Shown here: positions 1 to 6,754 of the stretch, piece by piece
Layout: every line of letters starts with the position of its first letter
How positions within the stretch are numbered: the first letter of the stretch is position 1
Origin: an uncultured Collinsella sp.
GTDB taxonomy: Bacteria; Actinomycetota; Coriobacteriia; Coriobacteriales; Coriobacteriaceae
Assembly (NCBI GenBank): GCA_900555745.1
Contig: USMH01000037.1
Location: forward strand, 1 to 7,938
DNA length: 7,938 nt
Direction of reading: 5' to 3'
Notes under the pieces: generated by a model
What the model was told of the DNA's origin: nothing
What the model saw: the letters and a program-made list of their open reading frames with translations, nothing else
Database searches by the model: none
Made by a program: the position numbers and the translations under genes

Positions 1-1
1 T

Positions 2-1003
2 ATTGCGTACTTTGTGGTGGGTGCCGTGTGCGGCTATGTGCAGCTGCGCAACAGCGAAGCCATTAGGGCGGAGCGCGACCAAAACGAGCTCGTGCGCAAC
101 CGCAATACGTTCCTTACGCAGCTCTACCACGACGCGATCGAGGACAAGCGCGCGTACAGGCGCCAGATCGTGGGTCGCCACGACAGCTTTGGCAAGATCT
201 TTGCCGTGACGCAGGAGCTCGACGTGCTCAACCCACGCGACATCTATCGTAAGTGCTGCGAGCTTCTGGGCGAGATTCTCGAGAACGATTCGGTGGCGAT
301 CTACCATGTTTCGGGTGGGGCATTTGCACGCCTGGTGGCAGCAAGTCCCGCGATTGCCGAAGATGCCGCACGCTCGCTCACGCTTGAGCAGCTTGCACCT
401 CTTTTGGGCGACGGGGGTCGTTCGAACCTGTGGGTGAACCGCGAGCTGACGCTGGGACTTCCCATGTTTGGATACACGATCGAGCGCGACGGGGCACCCG
501 CCGTGTTGATCTTTGTGCGTAGTGCGGCCGAAAACCAAATGACCCTCTATTATCAAAACCTGTTCCGCATCTTATGCGGGCTGGTCGAAAGCGCGCTGGG
601 CCGTGCTTTTGACTATGAGGCGGTGGCGCAGGATAAACGCTGCGTTGACGGCACTTGCGTGCTCAAGCAGGCTGCCTTTGGCCAAGAGCTCGCGGCGGAG
701 CAGGCGCTGGCAGATAGCAAGATGGGGAGTTTTTTGCTCCTGCGCGTGGTACCGGGCGTGGAGCCTGTCGGCGAGCTGGTGGGCGCAATTGGGTCGGCAA
801 TCCGCGAGAGCGACGCGGCGGGCTTGGTCGACGGCGACGTGCTCTATCTGCTTATGCGCCAGGCAAAGGCGTGCGATCTGCCCATTATCCGCGAGCGCCT
901 GAGCGCCAAGCAGATTGCGGTGGAGCCCGTCGACGGCGAGGACATCGTGGCGCTGCTGCAGCACATCTCTTACACCGGTGACGGCGAGGGGAGTGTCGCT
1001 TGA
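2..1003 (+). CDS. pelD: PelD, c-di-GMP receptor of the Pel complex (5'-truncated)
   Basis: PelD is the inner-membrane c-di-GMP receptor that activates Pel polymer synthesis. The reading frame is open from base 2, so the gene starts upstream of the window and its usual N-terminal membrane helices are mostly missing. Numbering from the GTG at base 14 (329 codons), the first residues are the end of a hydrophobic helix. A charged, coiled-coil-like linker follows (about 10-60), then a GAF-type domain (about 65-195), then a degenerate GGDEF domain (about 205-320). The GGDEF start keeps a vestige (V211-D-G-T-C-V-L, then F222) of the usual DxLTGLxNRxxF helix. The signature is DGDVL at 273-277 instead of GGDEF, so catalysis is unlikely. 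R264-E-S-D267 sits at the normal I-site distance and should bind c-di-GMP. The stop overlaps the pelE start by 4 bases. Identity rests on this architecture plus the pelE/F/G context. The GTG at 14 is not the true start. Confidence 0.88.
   Translation: MAYFVVGAVCGYVQLRNSEAIRAERDQNELVRNRNTFLTQLYHDAIEDKRAYRRQIVGRHDSFGKIFAVTQELDVLNPRDIYRKCCELLGEILENDSVAIYHVSGGAFARLVAASPAIAEDAARSLTLEQLAPLLGDGGRSNLWVNRELTLGLPMFGYTIERDGAPAVLIFVRSAAENQMTLYYQNLFRILCGLVESALGRAFDYEAVAQDKRCVDGTCVLKQAAFGQELAAEQALADSKMGSFLLLRVVPGVEPVGELVGAIGSAIRESDAAGLVDGDVLYLLMRQAKACDLPIIRERLSAKQIAVEPVDGEDIVALLQHISYTGDGEGSVA
986..1002 (+). promoter_or_regulatory. Ribosome binding site deciding the TTG start of pelE
   Basis: The purine-rich GAGGGGAG at 986-993 lies 6 bases before a TTG codon at 1000-1002. 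That codon overlaps the pelD stop in the arrangement TTGA. The frame opened by this TTG starts directly with a hydrophobic membrane segment, as expected for PelE, so TTG is the likely start. The arrangement implies translational coupling of pelD and pelE. Confidence 0.75.
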
Positions 1004-1905
1004 TCTCGCTTGTCGTTGCTGCCGTCTTGCTGCTGATTCATGCGCTGGTTTGCCTGATGCTGTGGACGCTCATGAAGCTGGGCCTGCTGCCGGTGCGCGG
1101 GCACATGCTGGCTGTGATAGTGCTGGTGCCGCTGTGGGGCCCGTTGCTGGTGGTTCTGCTATCGGTCCGCAGCGCGGTGTTTGGCGAGGGGCTGAAAGAG
1201 TCTGCGCTGGAGTCGCTGCGCTTTAACGACGACCTGCATCGCAGCATCCTGGTGCACGACCGTGACGCCGATGCGGGCGTGGTCCCGCTCGAGGAGGCGC
1301 TCATCGTCAACGACCCGGCATACCGGCGCCGCCTAATGCTCTCCATGCTCACCGAGGAGCCCGACGCGTACCTGGCGCAGCTGCAGGCGGCTAAGCTTAA
1401 CGACGACGTTGAGGTGGCGCACTATGCCGCGACGGCGGTGGCGCAGATCTCCAAGGAGTCCGACCTTAAACTGCAGCAGCTGGAGCGTGCCTTTAAGACG
1501 GACCCGAGCGCGCAAAACCTCATCGAATACTGTGATTTTCTTGGTGAATACTTGGGCTCGGGCTTGGCCGAGGGGCGCGTGGCTCAGATTCAGCGCCAAC
1601 AGTACGCGCGCCTGCTTGCGCGTCGCTGCGAGCGCGAGGATACCCTTGAGCTGCGCATTCGATACGCGACGGCGCTGGCCGATGTCGGACAGATCGACGA
1701 GGCGCAGGCCGTGACCGACCAGCTGGTGCTCGACGTGCCCGAGGAGCAGGAGGTTTGGATGCTTTGCCTGCGCCTGGTCGTGATGCGCCGCGACGGTGAC
1801 GAGGTCCACCGTGTGATCGATGCGATTGACAAGCAGCATGTGTATTTGAGCGCCGACAACCGCGAAAAGTTGGCGTTTTGGCGCGACGGGGAGGAGGCCG
1901 GATGA
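1000..1905 (+). CDS. pelE: PelE, membrane-anchored helical-repeat component of the Pel synthase complex
   Basis: PelE is an inner-membrane protein of the Pel complex. In characterised systems it interacts with PelD and helps assemble the synthase with PelF and PelG; it is not known to be an enzyme. The 301-residue product has two hydrophobic helices (about 2-26 and 36-57) joined by a short basic turn. The rest is soluble, acidic and helix-rich (about 65-295) with TPR/HEAT-like character. Recognisable PelE-type segments are N104-DPAYRRRLMLSML and E138-VAHYAATAV, and a TPR-like pair covers about 215-275 (LRIRYATALADVGQIDEAQ). Its length is close to the roughly 330 residues of P. aeruginosa PelE. 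It starts at TTG and overlaps the flanking genes by 4 bases on each side. The assignment rests on topology, these motifs and its place between pelD and the deacetylase gene. Confidence 0.82.
   Translation: MISLVVAAVLLLIHALVCLMLWTLMKLGLLPVRGHMLAVIVLVPLWGPLLVVLLSVRSAVFGEGLKESALESLRFNDDLHRSILVHDRDADAGVVPLEEALIVNDPAYRRRLMLSMLTEEPDAYLAQLQAAKLNDDVEVAHYAATAVAQISKESDLKLQQLERAFKTDPSAQNLIEYCDFLGEYLGSGLAEGRVAQIQRQQYARLLARRCEREDTLELRIRYATALADVGQIDEAQAVTDQLVLDVPEEQEVWMLCLRLVVMRRDGDEVHRVIDAIDKQHVYLSADNREKLAFWRDGEEAG
1888..1904 (+). promoter_or_regulatory. Strong ribosome binding site for the pel deacetylase gene
   Basis: GGGGAGGAGG at 1888-1897 precedes an ATG at 1902-1904 that overlaps the pelE stop as ATGA. 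This supports the ATG over an in-frame TTG at 1878, which would add eight residues and has no Shine-Dalgarno sequence in front of it. The spacing is short (4 bases), but the core is a full AGGAGG. Confidence 0.75.
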
Positions 1906-3782
1906 GTGTGGCGCAACATATCCGCGACCGTGCAGGCCGCTTTCGTTGGATGGGACTCCTCGTGGTGTGGGCGGTCTTTATTGCCATGGCCGCCGTGCTG
2001 CTGATCGAACGCGCCGGCGTGCAGTACAGTGCGGGCCAGCATAAGCTGGGGATGCTTGCCGCCAACGATGCGGTGCCGGCCTCCTCGGCAATCTTTGGCC
2101 AAAAGCCCACGTGCCTGGTCATTACCGATTCCGATCAAGCTGGCGTCGAGGACGTAAAGGAACAGTTCGACCAGATTTTGCTGGACATGAAGATCGCGCA
2201 CCGCGATGTTGATATTGCCACCGACGGTGCGGACGCGATCCCATCGCTCACGTCGTTTGATCGCGTGATTGTGCTTATGCCCTCGCTTGACGGACTGGGT
2301 ACGCATCTGACCGATCTGATGAGTTGGGTGAGTGCGGGCGGCTCACTCATGCTGGGCATGACGCCAGATAACTCGAACTACCTGCAGGCTGTTGCTTCCA
2401 AGCTTGGGATCGAATCGGCCGGATATGACTATGCGGCAGCCGAAAGTATCGTTCCGAGCGATGACTTTATGTTGGGCGGAGGAGAGCGCTACGAGTTCTC
2501 GGATCCCTTCGATTCTTCGCTTTCGGTTTCATTGCGCGAAACGGCGCACGTATGGGCAATGACCGGTGACACGGGCACGCCGCTCATTTGGTCTAACGAT
2601 TGCGGCAGTGGTCACACCGTGGTGTGCAACATTGGTATCTACGACAAGGTCATGCGTGGGTTCTATGCTTCGGCCATAAGCTTGCTGGGTGATGCCACGG
2701 CCTATCCGGTCATCAACAGCGCCGTGTTCTATTTGGACGACTTTCCTAGCCCCGTGCCCTCGGGCGATGGTACTTATATCAAGCGTGACTACGGCCTTTC
2801 CATTGCGGATTTTTACACCAAGGTCTGGTGGCCCGATCTGCAAAAGCTTGCGCAAAAATACGGCATTCGCTATACCGGCGTGATGATCGAAAACTACGAG
2901 GACGCGGTCAACCAGACCGAGCCTGCGCGCCAGACCGATACCACACAGTTTCGCTACTTTGGCGGCATGCTGCTGCAGATGGGCGGAGAGCTGGGCTTTC
3001 ACGGCTACAACCATCAGCCTCTGGCGCTCTGGGATACCGACTATGGCACGCTGTATGACTACAAGACCTGGAAGAACAAGGAAACGCTTGTCGCTTCGCT
3101 CAACGAACTTATCGCGTTTCAGGACGAGGTCCTGCCCAACGCTCATGGCTCGGTTTACGTGCCGCCGTCGAATATCCTTTCGGCCCGCGCGCGCAAGCTT
3201 ATCGGTACCGATGTTCCGCGAATTAAGACCATTGCCAGTACGTATTTTGAGGATGGCACCGACCTGCCGTACGTGCAGGAGTTTGGCGTGGCGAGCGATG
3301 GCATTGTGGAGCAGCCACGTATTGTTTCGGGCGGCATGGTCGACGATTCCTATATGCGCCTGGCAGCCGTGTCCGAGCTCAACATGCACTACGTGAGCAC
3401 GCACTTTATGCACCCGGACGACCTTTTGGACCCCGATCGCGGCGCTACGGAGGGCTGGGAGGTCTACAGGGGCGGCCTGACCGACTACCTGGACTGGCTT
3501 ACCAAGTCTGCGCCCGACCTACGTCGCCAGACCGGCTCGGAATGCTCGGGCGCCATCCAGCGCTTTTCGTCCGTGACGGTGAGCTTGGATACCAGCGCGG
3601 ATGCCTGGACGCTCAGCCTGGGCAATTTCCACGACGAGGCGTGGCTCATGTTCCGCGCCAACAACGGCGAGCCGGGTGCAGTCACGGGTAGCGAATTGAC
3701 GCACCTTACGGGCAATCTGTATCTGCTCAAGGCAAATGATAAGACCGTGACGATCGAGCGCAAGGAGGGTGGCGATAAATGA
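1902..3782 (+). CDS. pelADA: DUF2194 / Pel polysaccharide deacetylase, membrane anchored
   Basis: This is the probable Gram-positive counterpart of the PelA deacetylase domain, which removes N-acetyl groups from the Pel polymer. From the ATG at 1902 the product has 626 residues. It has a basic N-terminus and one membrane helix (about 16-36), so the rest should face outward. A Rossmann-like DUF2194 domain follows (about 65-260), then a NodB-like deacetylase fold (about 265-520) and a short beta-rich C-terminal domain (about 545-626). The deacetylase motifs are visible. YLDDFPSP carries D279 and D280 (base and metal ligand), and H367-G-Y-N-H371 supplies the two metal histidines. VPPS at 420-423 stands in for the RxPY motif, and H501-F-M-H504-P resembles the last His motif. 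There is no glycoside hydrolase domain, unlike full PelA of Pseudomonas. The gene overlaps pelE and pelF by 4 bases. Position in the D-E-A-F-G order supports the role; activity is inferred. Confidence 0.85.
   Translation: MSVAQHIRDRAGRFRWMGLLVVWAVFIAMAAVLLIERAGVQYSAGQHKLGMLAANDAVPASSAIFGQKPTCLVITDSDQAGVEDVKEQFDQILLDMKIAHRDVDIATDGADAIPSLTSFDRVIVLMPSLDGLGTHLTDLMSWVSAGGSLMLGMTPDNSNYLQAVASKLGIESAGYDYAAAESIVPSDDFMLGGGERYEFSDPFDSSLSVSLRETAHVWAMTGDTGTPLIWSNDCGSGHTVVCNIGIYDKVMRGFYASAISLLGDATAYPVINSAVFYLDDFPSPVPSGDGTYIKRDYGLSIADFYTKVWWPDLQKLAQKYGIRYTGVMIENYEDAVNQTEPARQTDTTQFRYFGGMLLQMGGELGFHGYNHQPLALWDTDYGTLYDYKTWKNKETLVASLNELIAFQDEVLPNAHGSVYVPPSNILSARARKLIGTDVPRIKTIASTYFEDGTDLPYVQEFGVASDGIVEQPRIVSGGMVDDSYMRLAAVSELNMHYVSTHFMHPDDLLDPDRGATEGWEVYRGGLTDYLDWLTKSAPDLRRQTGSECSGAIQRFSSVTVSLDTSADAWTLSLGNFHDEAWLMFRANNGEPGAVTGSELTHLTGNLYLLKANDKTVTIERKEGGDK
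3762..3781 (+). promoter_or_regulatory. Ribosome binding site of pelF within the upstream gene
   Basis: AAGGAGGGT at 3762-3770 lies 8 bases before the ATG at 3779-3781. The ATG overlaps the stop of the deacetylase gene as ATGA. This is a near-ideal site, and it indicates coupled translation of the deacetylase and the glycosyltransferase. Confidence 0.75.
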
Positions 3783-5206
3783 GAATCTGCTTGGTACTCG
3801 AGGGTTGCTACCCCTATGTACACGGCGGCGTATCCACCTGGATGCACGGCTACATTACGGCCATGCCAGAGCACGAGTTTGTGTTGTGGGTGATTGGCGC
3901 GCATGCTGCCGACCGCGGCAAGTTTGTCTACGAGCTGCCCGGCAACGTGGTTGAGGTGCACGAGGTGTTCCTGGACGACGCCCTGCGGCTTTCGGGCGAG
4001 CAGCACGAAGCCAGTTTTAACGACCGCGAGCGCGAGGCGCTACGCCGCCTGGTGTCGCTCTCCGATCCGGATTGGGATGTTCTGTTCGATATCTTCCAGC
4101 GTCGTCGTGTGCATCCGCTCTCGTTTTTACAGAGCCGAACGTTTATGGACATCTTCCGCGACGTGTGTCTGACCGAGTACCCCTACACGCCCTTTGCCGA
4201 CGCATTCCACACCATGCGCTCTATGCTGCTGCCAGTGCTCTACCTGCTGGGCAGCGAGGTGCCGGTGGCCGATGTGTACCACGCTATCTCGACCGGCTAC
4301 GGTGGTCTGCTCGCCTGCCTGGGCTCGAGCGTTTCCCATGCGCCGGTACTGCTGACCGAGCACGGCATCTACACCCGCGAGCGTGAGGAAGAGATCATTC
4401 GCGCCGACTGGGTGGTGCCGTCGTTTAAGGACCACTGGATTCGCTTTTTCTACCTGCTTTCGGAGGAGATCTACCGCCGTGCCTTCCGCGTGACCAGTTT
4501 GTTCCATAACGCCCGCAAGACGCAGATCGATATGGGCTGCGATGCGGACAAATGCCTGGTCATCCCCAACGGCATCCAGTTCGACCGCTTTAAGGACATT
4601 CCCTTAAAGCCCGATGACGGCTGGGTGGACATTGGCGCGGTGGTGCGCCTGGCGCCCATCAAGGACGTCAAGACCATGATCTATGCCTTCTTTGAGGTGC
4701 ACGAGCGACTGCCCAAGGTGCGCCTGCACATCATGGGTGGCGTGGACGACGAGGAGTACGGCGCCGAGTGCCACGCGCTGGTCGATACCCTGGGCGTGCG
4801 CGACCTGATCTTTACCGGTCGCGTGAACGTGGTCGAGTACATGGAAAAGCTCGACTTTACCATTTTGACGAGCATCTCCGAGGGCCAGCCGCTCTGCGTG
4901 CTGGAGTCGCTTGCAGCGCGCCGTCCCTGCGTGACGACCGAGGTGGGCTGCTGTCGCGAGTTGCTCGAAGGCGCCCCGGGCGACGACTTTGGCGTGGCGG
5001 GTTTTGTGACGCCGCCCATGTATCGCAAGGGCTTGGCCGATGCCATGGAGCGCATGTGCGTGAGCCGCGCCCGTCGCATTGAGATGGGGGAGCGCGGGCA
5101 GCGTCGCGTTGCCACGTACTTTTTGCACGAGCAGATGCTCGCCAACTATCGCGCGCTGTACGACGAGACGGCGCGTGCGTTTGACCTGCCCAGAGAGGGG
5201 GAGTAG
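3779..5206 (+). CDS. pelF: PelF, GT4-family glycosyltransferase that builds the Pel polymer
   Basis: PelF is a cytosolic GT4 glycosyltransferase that polymerises the Pel chain from a UDP-activated amino sugar, working with PelG at the membrane. The 475-residue protein begins with the family's N-terminal DUF3492-type region, including the glycine-rich donor/acceptor loop G9-CYPYVHGGVSTW. It carries the conserved T193-E-H-G-I-YTRERE segment in the middle. The C-terminal GT-B half has R290-L-A-P-I-K295-D, the usual Arg/Lys pair that contacts the nucleotide diphosphate. E368-GQPLCVL-E376 forms an intact EX7E motif. P. aeruginosa PelF has about 507 residues, so this one looks full length. No membrane segment or signal peptide is visible, in line with a cytosolic enzyme. 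It overlaps the deacetylase gene by 4 bases and lies 3 bases before pelG. Identity is strong from motifs and context; the exact donor sugar cannot be read from sequence. Confidence 0.94.
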   Translation: MRICLVLEGCYPYVHGGVSTWMHGYITAMPEHEFVLWVIGAHAADRGKFVYELPGNVVEVHEVFLDDALRLSGEQHEASFNDREREALRRLVSLSDPDWDVLFDIFQRRRVHPLSFLQSRTFMDIFRDVCLTEYPYTPFADAFHTMRSMLLPVLYLLGSEVPVADVYHAISTGYGGLLACLGSSVSHAPVLLTEHGIYTREREEEIIRADWVVPSFKDHWIRFFYLLSEEIYRRAFRVTSLFHNARKTQIDMGCDADKCLVIPNGIQFDRFKDIPLKPDDGWVDIGAVVRLAPIKDVKTMIYAFFEVHERLPKVRLHIMGGVDDEEYGAECHALVDTLGVRDLIFTGRVNVVEYMEKLDFTILTSISEGQPLCVLESLAARRPCVTTEVGCCRELLEGAPGDDFGVAGFVTPPMYRKGLADAMERMCVSRARRIEMGERGQRRVATYFLHEQMLANYRALYDETARAFDLPREGE

Positions 5207-5212
5207 CCGATG
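5192..5212 (+). promoter_or_regulatory. Ribosome binding site of pelG
   Basis: The purine tract AGAGAGGGGGAG at 5192-5203 lies over the last codons of pelF, 6 bases before the ATG at 5210-5212. It supports this start, which gives the conserved PelG opening MAGIGFEL. Confidence 0.7.
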
Positions 5213-6754
5213 GCCGGAATTGGTTTTGAGCTCAAGCCCCTGTTTAGGCGCAAAGGCCTGTTTGCCACGATGCGTGCTTACGGCTACGCCGGCATTGTGT
5301 GCACGGGTCCCATGCTGTTGGGCGTGCTGCTCCAGGTGGGTATCTTGGTGCTGTGCGGTCTGTGGGGTGTGGGCCGTGCCAACCAGGATCTGCTGGTGTG
5401 CATGGTGACCTACACACTGCTGGCCTCGCTTTTGCTCACGAGCTTTTTCTCCATGCCGGTCACGCGCTTTTTGGCTGATATGTTGTTTGCCGAGCGCGAG
5501 GACGAGATTCTGCCTTCGTTTTGGGGCTCCAATGCTGTCATGCTCGTTGCGGGCACGGTGCTCTACGGCGTCTTTTTGCTGTTCTCGGGCGCCACGCTGC
5601 TGCAGGGGCTGCTGTGCCTGTGGCTGTTCAACATTATGATCGTCAACTGGAACGGCATGAGCTACCTCACGGCCATCAAGGATTACCGCGGCATCCTGTG
5701 CAGCTTTGCGGCTGCCATTGGCGTGGCGTGCCTGTGCGCCCTGGCCGCGCTGGCGCTGGGACTGCCGCCGGTCGAGGGCCTGTTGGCGTCAATTGCTCTG
5801 GGCTACGGCGTCATGCTCGCCTGGGACTTGGTACTGCTGTACCGGTATTTTCCTCAGAGCGACCGCAGCCCCTGGCCCTTTTTGCAGTGGCTCGATCAGT
5901 TTATGCCGCTGGCGCTCACGGGCCTGTTAACCAATCTGGGGCTCTTTGCGCACCTGGTGATTATTTGGGCCGGTCCTATTGGCGTGCAGGTCAAGGGCTT
6001 GTTTTATGGTGCGCCCTACTACGATGTGCCGGCGCTCATTGCGTTTTTGACGATCCTGGTCACGACCGTCAACTTTGTGGTCTCGGTCGAGGTCAACTTC
6101 TATCCGCGCTACCGCGACTACTACAGCCTGTTCAATGACGGCGGCGTGGTAGGCGATATTGTGGTGGCCGAGGAGGAGATGCTCTCCACGCTCAACAGCG
6201 AACTGCGCTTTTGCGCGCTCAAACAGTTGTTTGTGACCGCGGCGGTCATCTCGCTCGAGACCACGGTGCTGTCGGCCTTACCGTTGGGCTTTAACAACCT
6301 TATGCACGGGTATTTTCGCACGCTGTGCGTGGGCTATGGCCTGTATGCCGTGGGCAATACGGTGATGCTCATCTTGCTGTACTTTACCGACTACAAGGGG
6401 GCCGTGATGGCATCGGGGCTGTTTGCCGGTGTGGCCGGGCTGGCGACTGCCGTGTCGTTGCTTTTGCCGCAGCAGTTTTACGGCTTTGGCTTTTTGTTGG
6501 GTGCAGCGGTGTTTTTTATCGTGGCGCTTCTGCGGCTCGATACCTATACCGCCAACTTGCCGTATCGTATCCTGAGCCAGCAGCCCATTGTGGCGACCGA
6601 CAAAACGGGTCGCTTTACACAGCTGGGCCGCTTGCTCGACCGTGCCGAGCAGCGCTATGAGGAAGGTCGCCATAAGGGTGAGCCATATGGCGCGTTTGAG
6701 CGCGCAGTAGTTCACGTGTATCGCAAGCATTGGGGAGGTTCTGATGACCGATAG
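5210..6754 (+). CDS. pelG: PelG, 12-helix MATE/Wzx-like transporter of the Pel synthase
   Basis: PelG is the integral membrane partner of PelF. It is thought to carry the growing Pel polymer across the cytoplasmic membrane and is related to MATE/Wzx-type flippases. The 514-residue product opens with the family signature MAGIGFELKPLFRRKGL. About 12 hydrophobic segments can be placed, near 27-50, 62-82, 107-127, 131-147, 162-184, 189-211, 232-253, 275-296, 338-360, 369-391, 397-419 and 423-442. A soluble charged loop (about 297-337, starting FYPRYRDYYSLFND and ending in an acidic EEE stretch) splits helices 8 and 9, as in other PelG proteins. The protein is longer than P. aeruginosa PelG (about 456 residues) mainly through a charged cytosolic tail of some 70 residues after helix 12. 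It follows pelF by 3 bases, and its end overlaps the next gene by 11 bases. Family assignment is secure. Confidence 0.93.
   Translation: MAGIGFELKPLFRRKGLFATMRAYGYAGIVCTGPMLLGVLLQVGILVLCGLWGVGRANQDLLVCMVTYTLLASLLLTSFFSMPVTRFLADMLFAEREDEILPSFWGSNAVMLVAGTVLYGVFLLFSGATLLQGLLCLWLFNIMIVNWNGMSYLTAIKDYRGILCSFAAAIGVACLCALAALALGLPPVEGLLASIALGYGVMLAWDLVLLYRYFPQSDRSPWPFLQWLDQFMPLALTGLLTNLGLFAHLVIIWAGPIGVQVKGLFYGAPYYDVPALIAFLTILVTTVNFVVSVEVNFYPRYRDYYSLFNDGGVVGDIVVAEEEMLSTLNSELRFCALKQLFVTAAVISLETTVLSALPLGFNNLMHGYFRTLCVGYGLYAVGNTVMLILLYFTDYKGAVMASGLFAGVAGLATAVSLLLPQQFYGFGFLLGAAVFFIVALLRLDTYTANLPYRILSQQPIVATDKTGRFTQLGRLLDRAEQRYEEGRHKGEPYGAFERAVVHVYRKHWGGSDDR
6732..6746 (+). promoter_or_regulatory. Ribosome binding site deciding the start of the cotH-like gene
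   Basis: GGGGAGG at 6732-6738 lies 5 bases before the ATG at 6744-6746, inside the last codons of pelG. Two further in-frame ATGs (6756 and 6759) are less well spaced. Either choice keeps the whole signal sequence, so the mature protein would be the same. Confidence 0.7.

Noticed and set aside
14..16. GTG at base 14 as the true start of the first gene
   Set aside because: The frame is open to the window edge, and the residues around it are the middle of a hydrophobic helix. PelD normally has several membrane helices before this point, so the gene continues upstream.
626..973. Active diguanylate cyclase
   Set aside because: The GGDEF signature is replaced by DGDVL, which lacks the catalytic Glu, so only a receptor role is supported.
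1878..1901. Upstream TTG start for the deacetylase gene
   Set aside because: It would add eight residues but has no Shine-Dalgarno sequence, whereas the ATG at 1902 follows a full AGGAGG.
1520..2306. Overlapping minus-strand frames across the pelE to deacetylase junction
   Set aside because: They are antisense to two motif-bearing genes, are rich in Arg, Ser and Pro as typical of shadow frames, and have no convincing ribosome site or domain.
2529..3413. Long minus-strand open frame (294 codons) opposite the deacetylase gene
   Set aside because: It lies fully inside a well-supported gene with visible deacetylase motifs. Long antisense frames are expected from the G/C third-position bias, and its translation shows no recognisable domain.
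3779..5206. Generic GT4 sugar transferase of another capsule or LPS pathway
   Set aside because: The N-terminal DUF3492-type region, the TEHGIYTRERE segment and direct linkage to a PelG-type transporter are specific to PelF.
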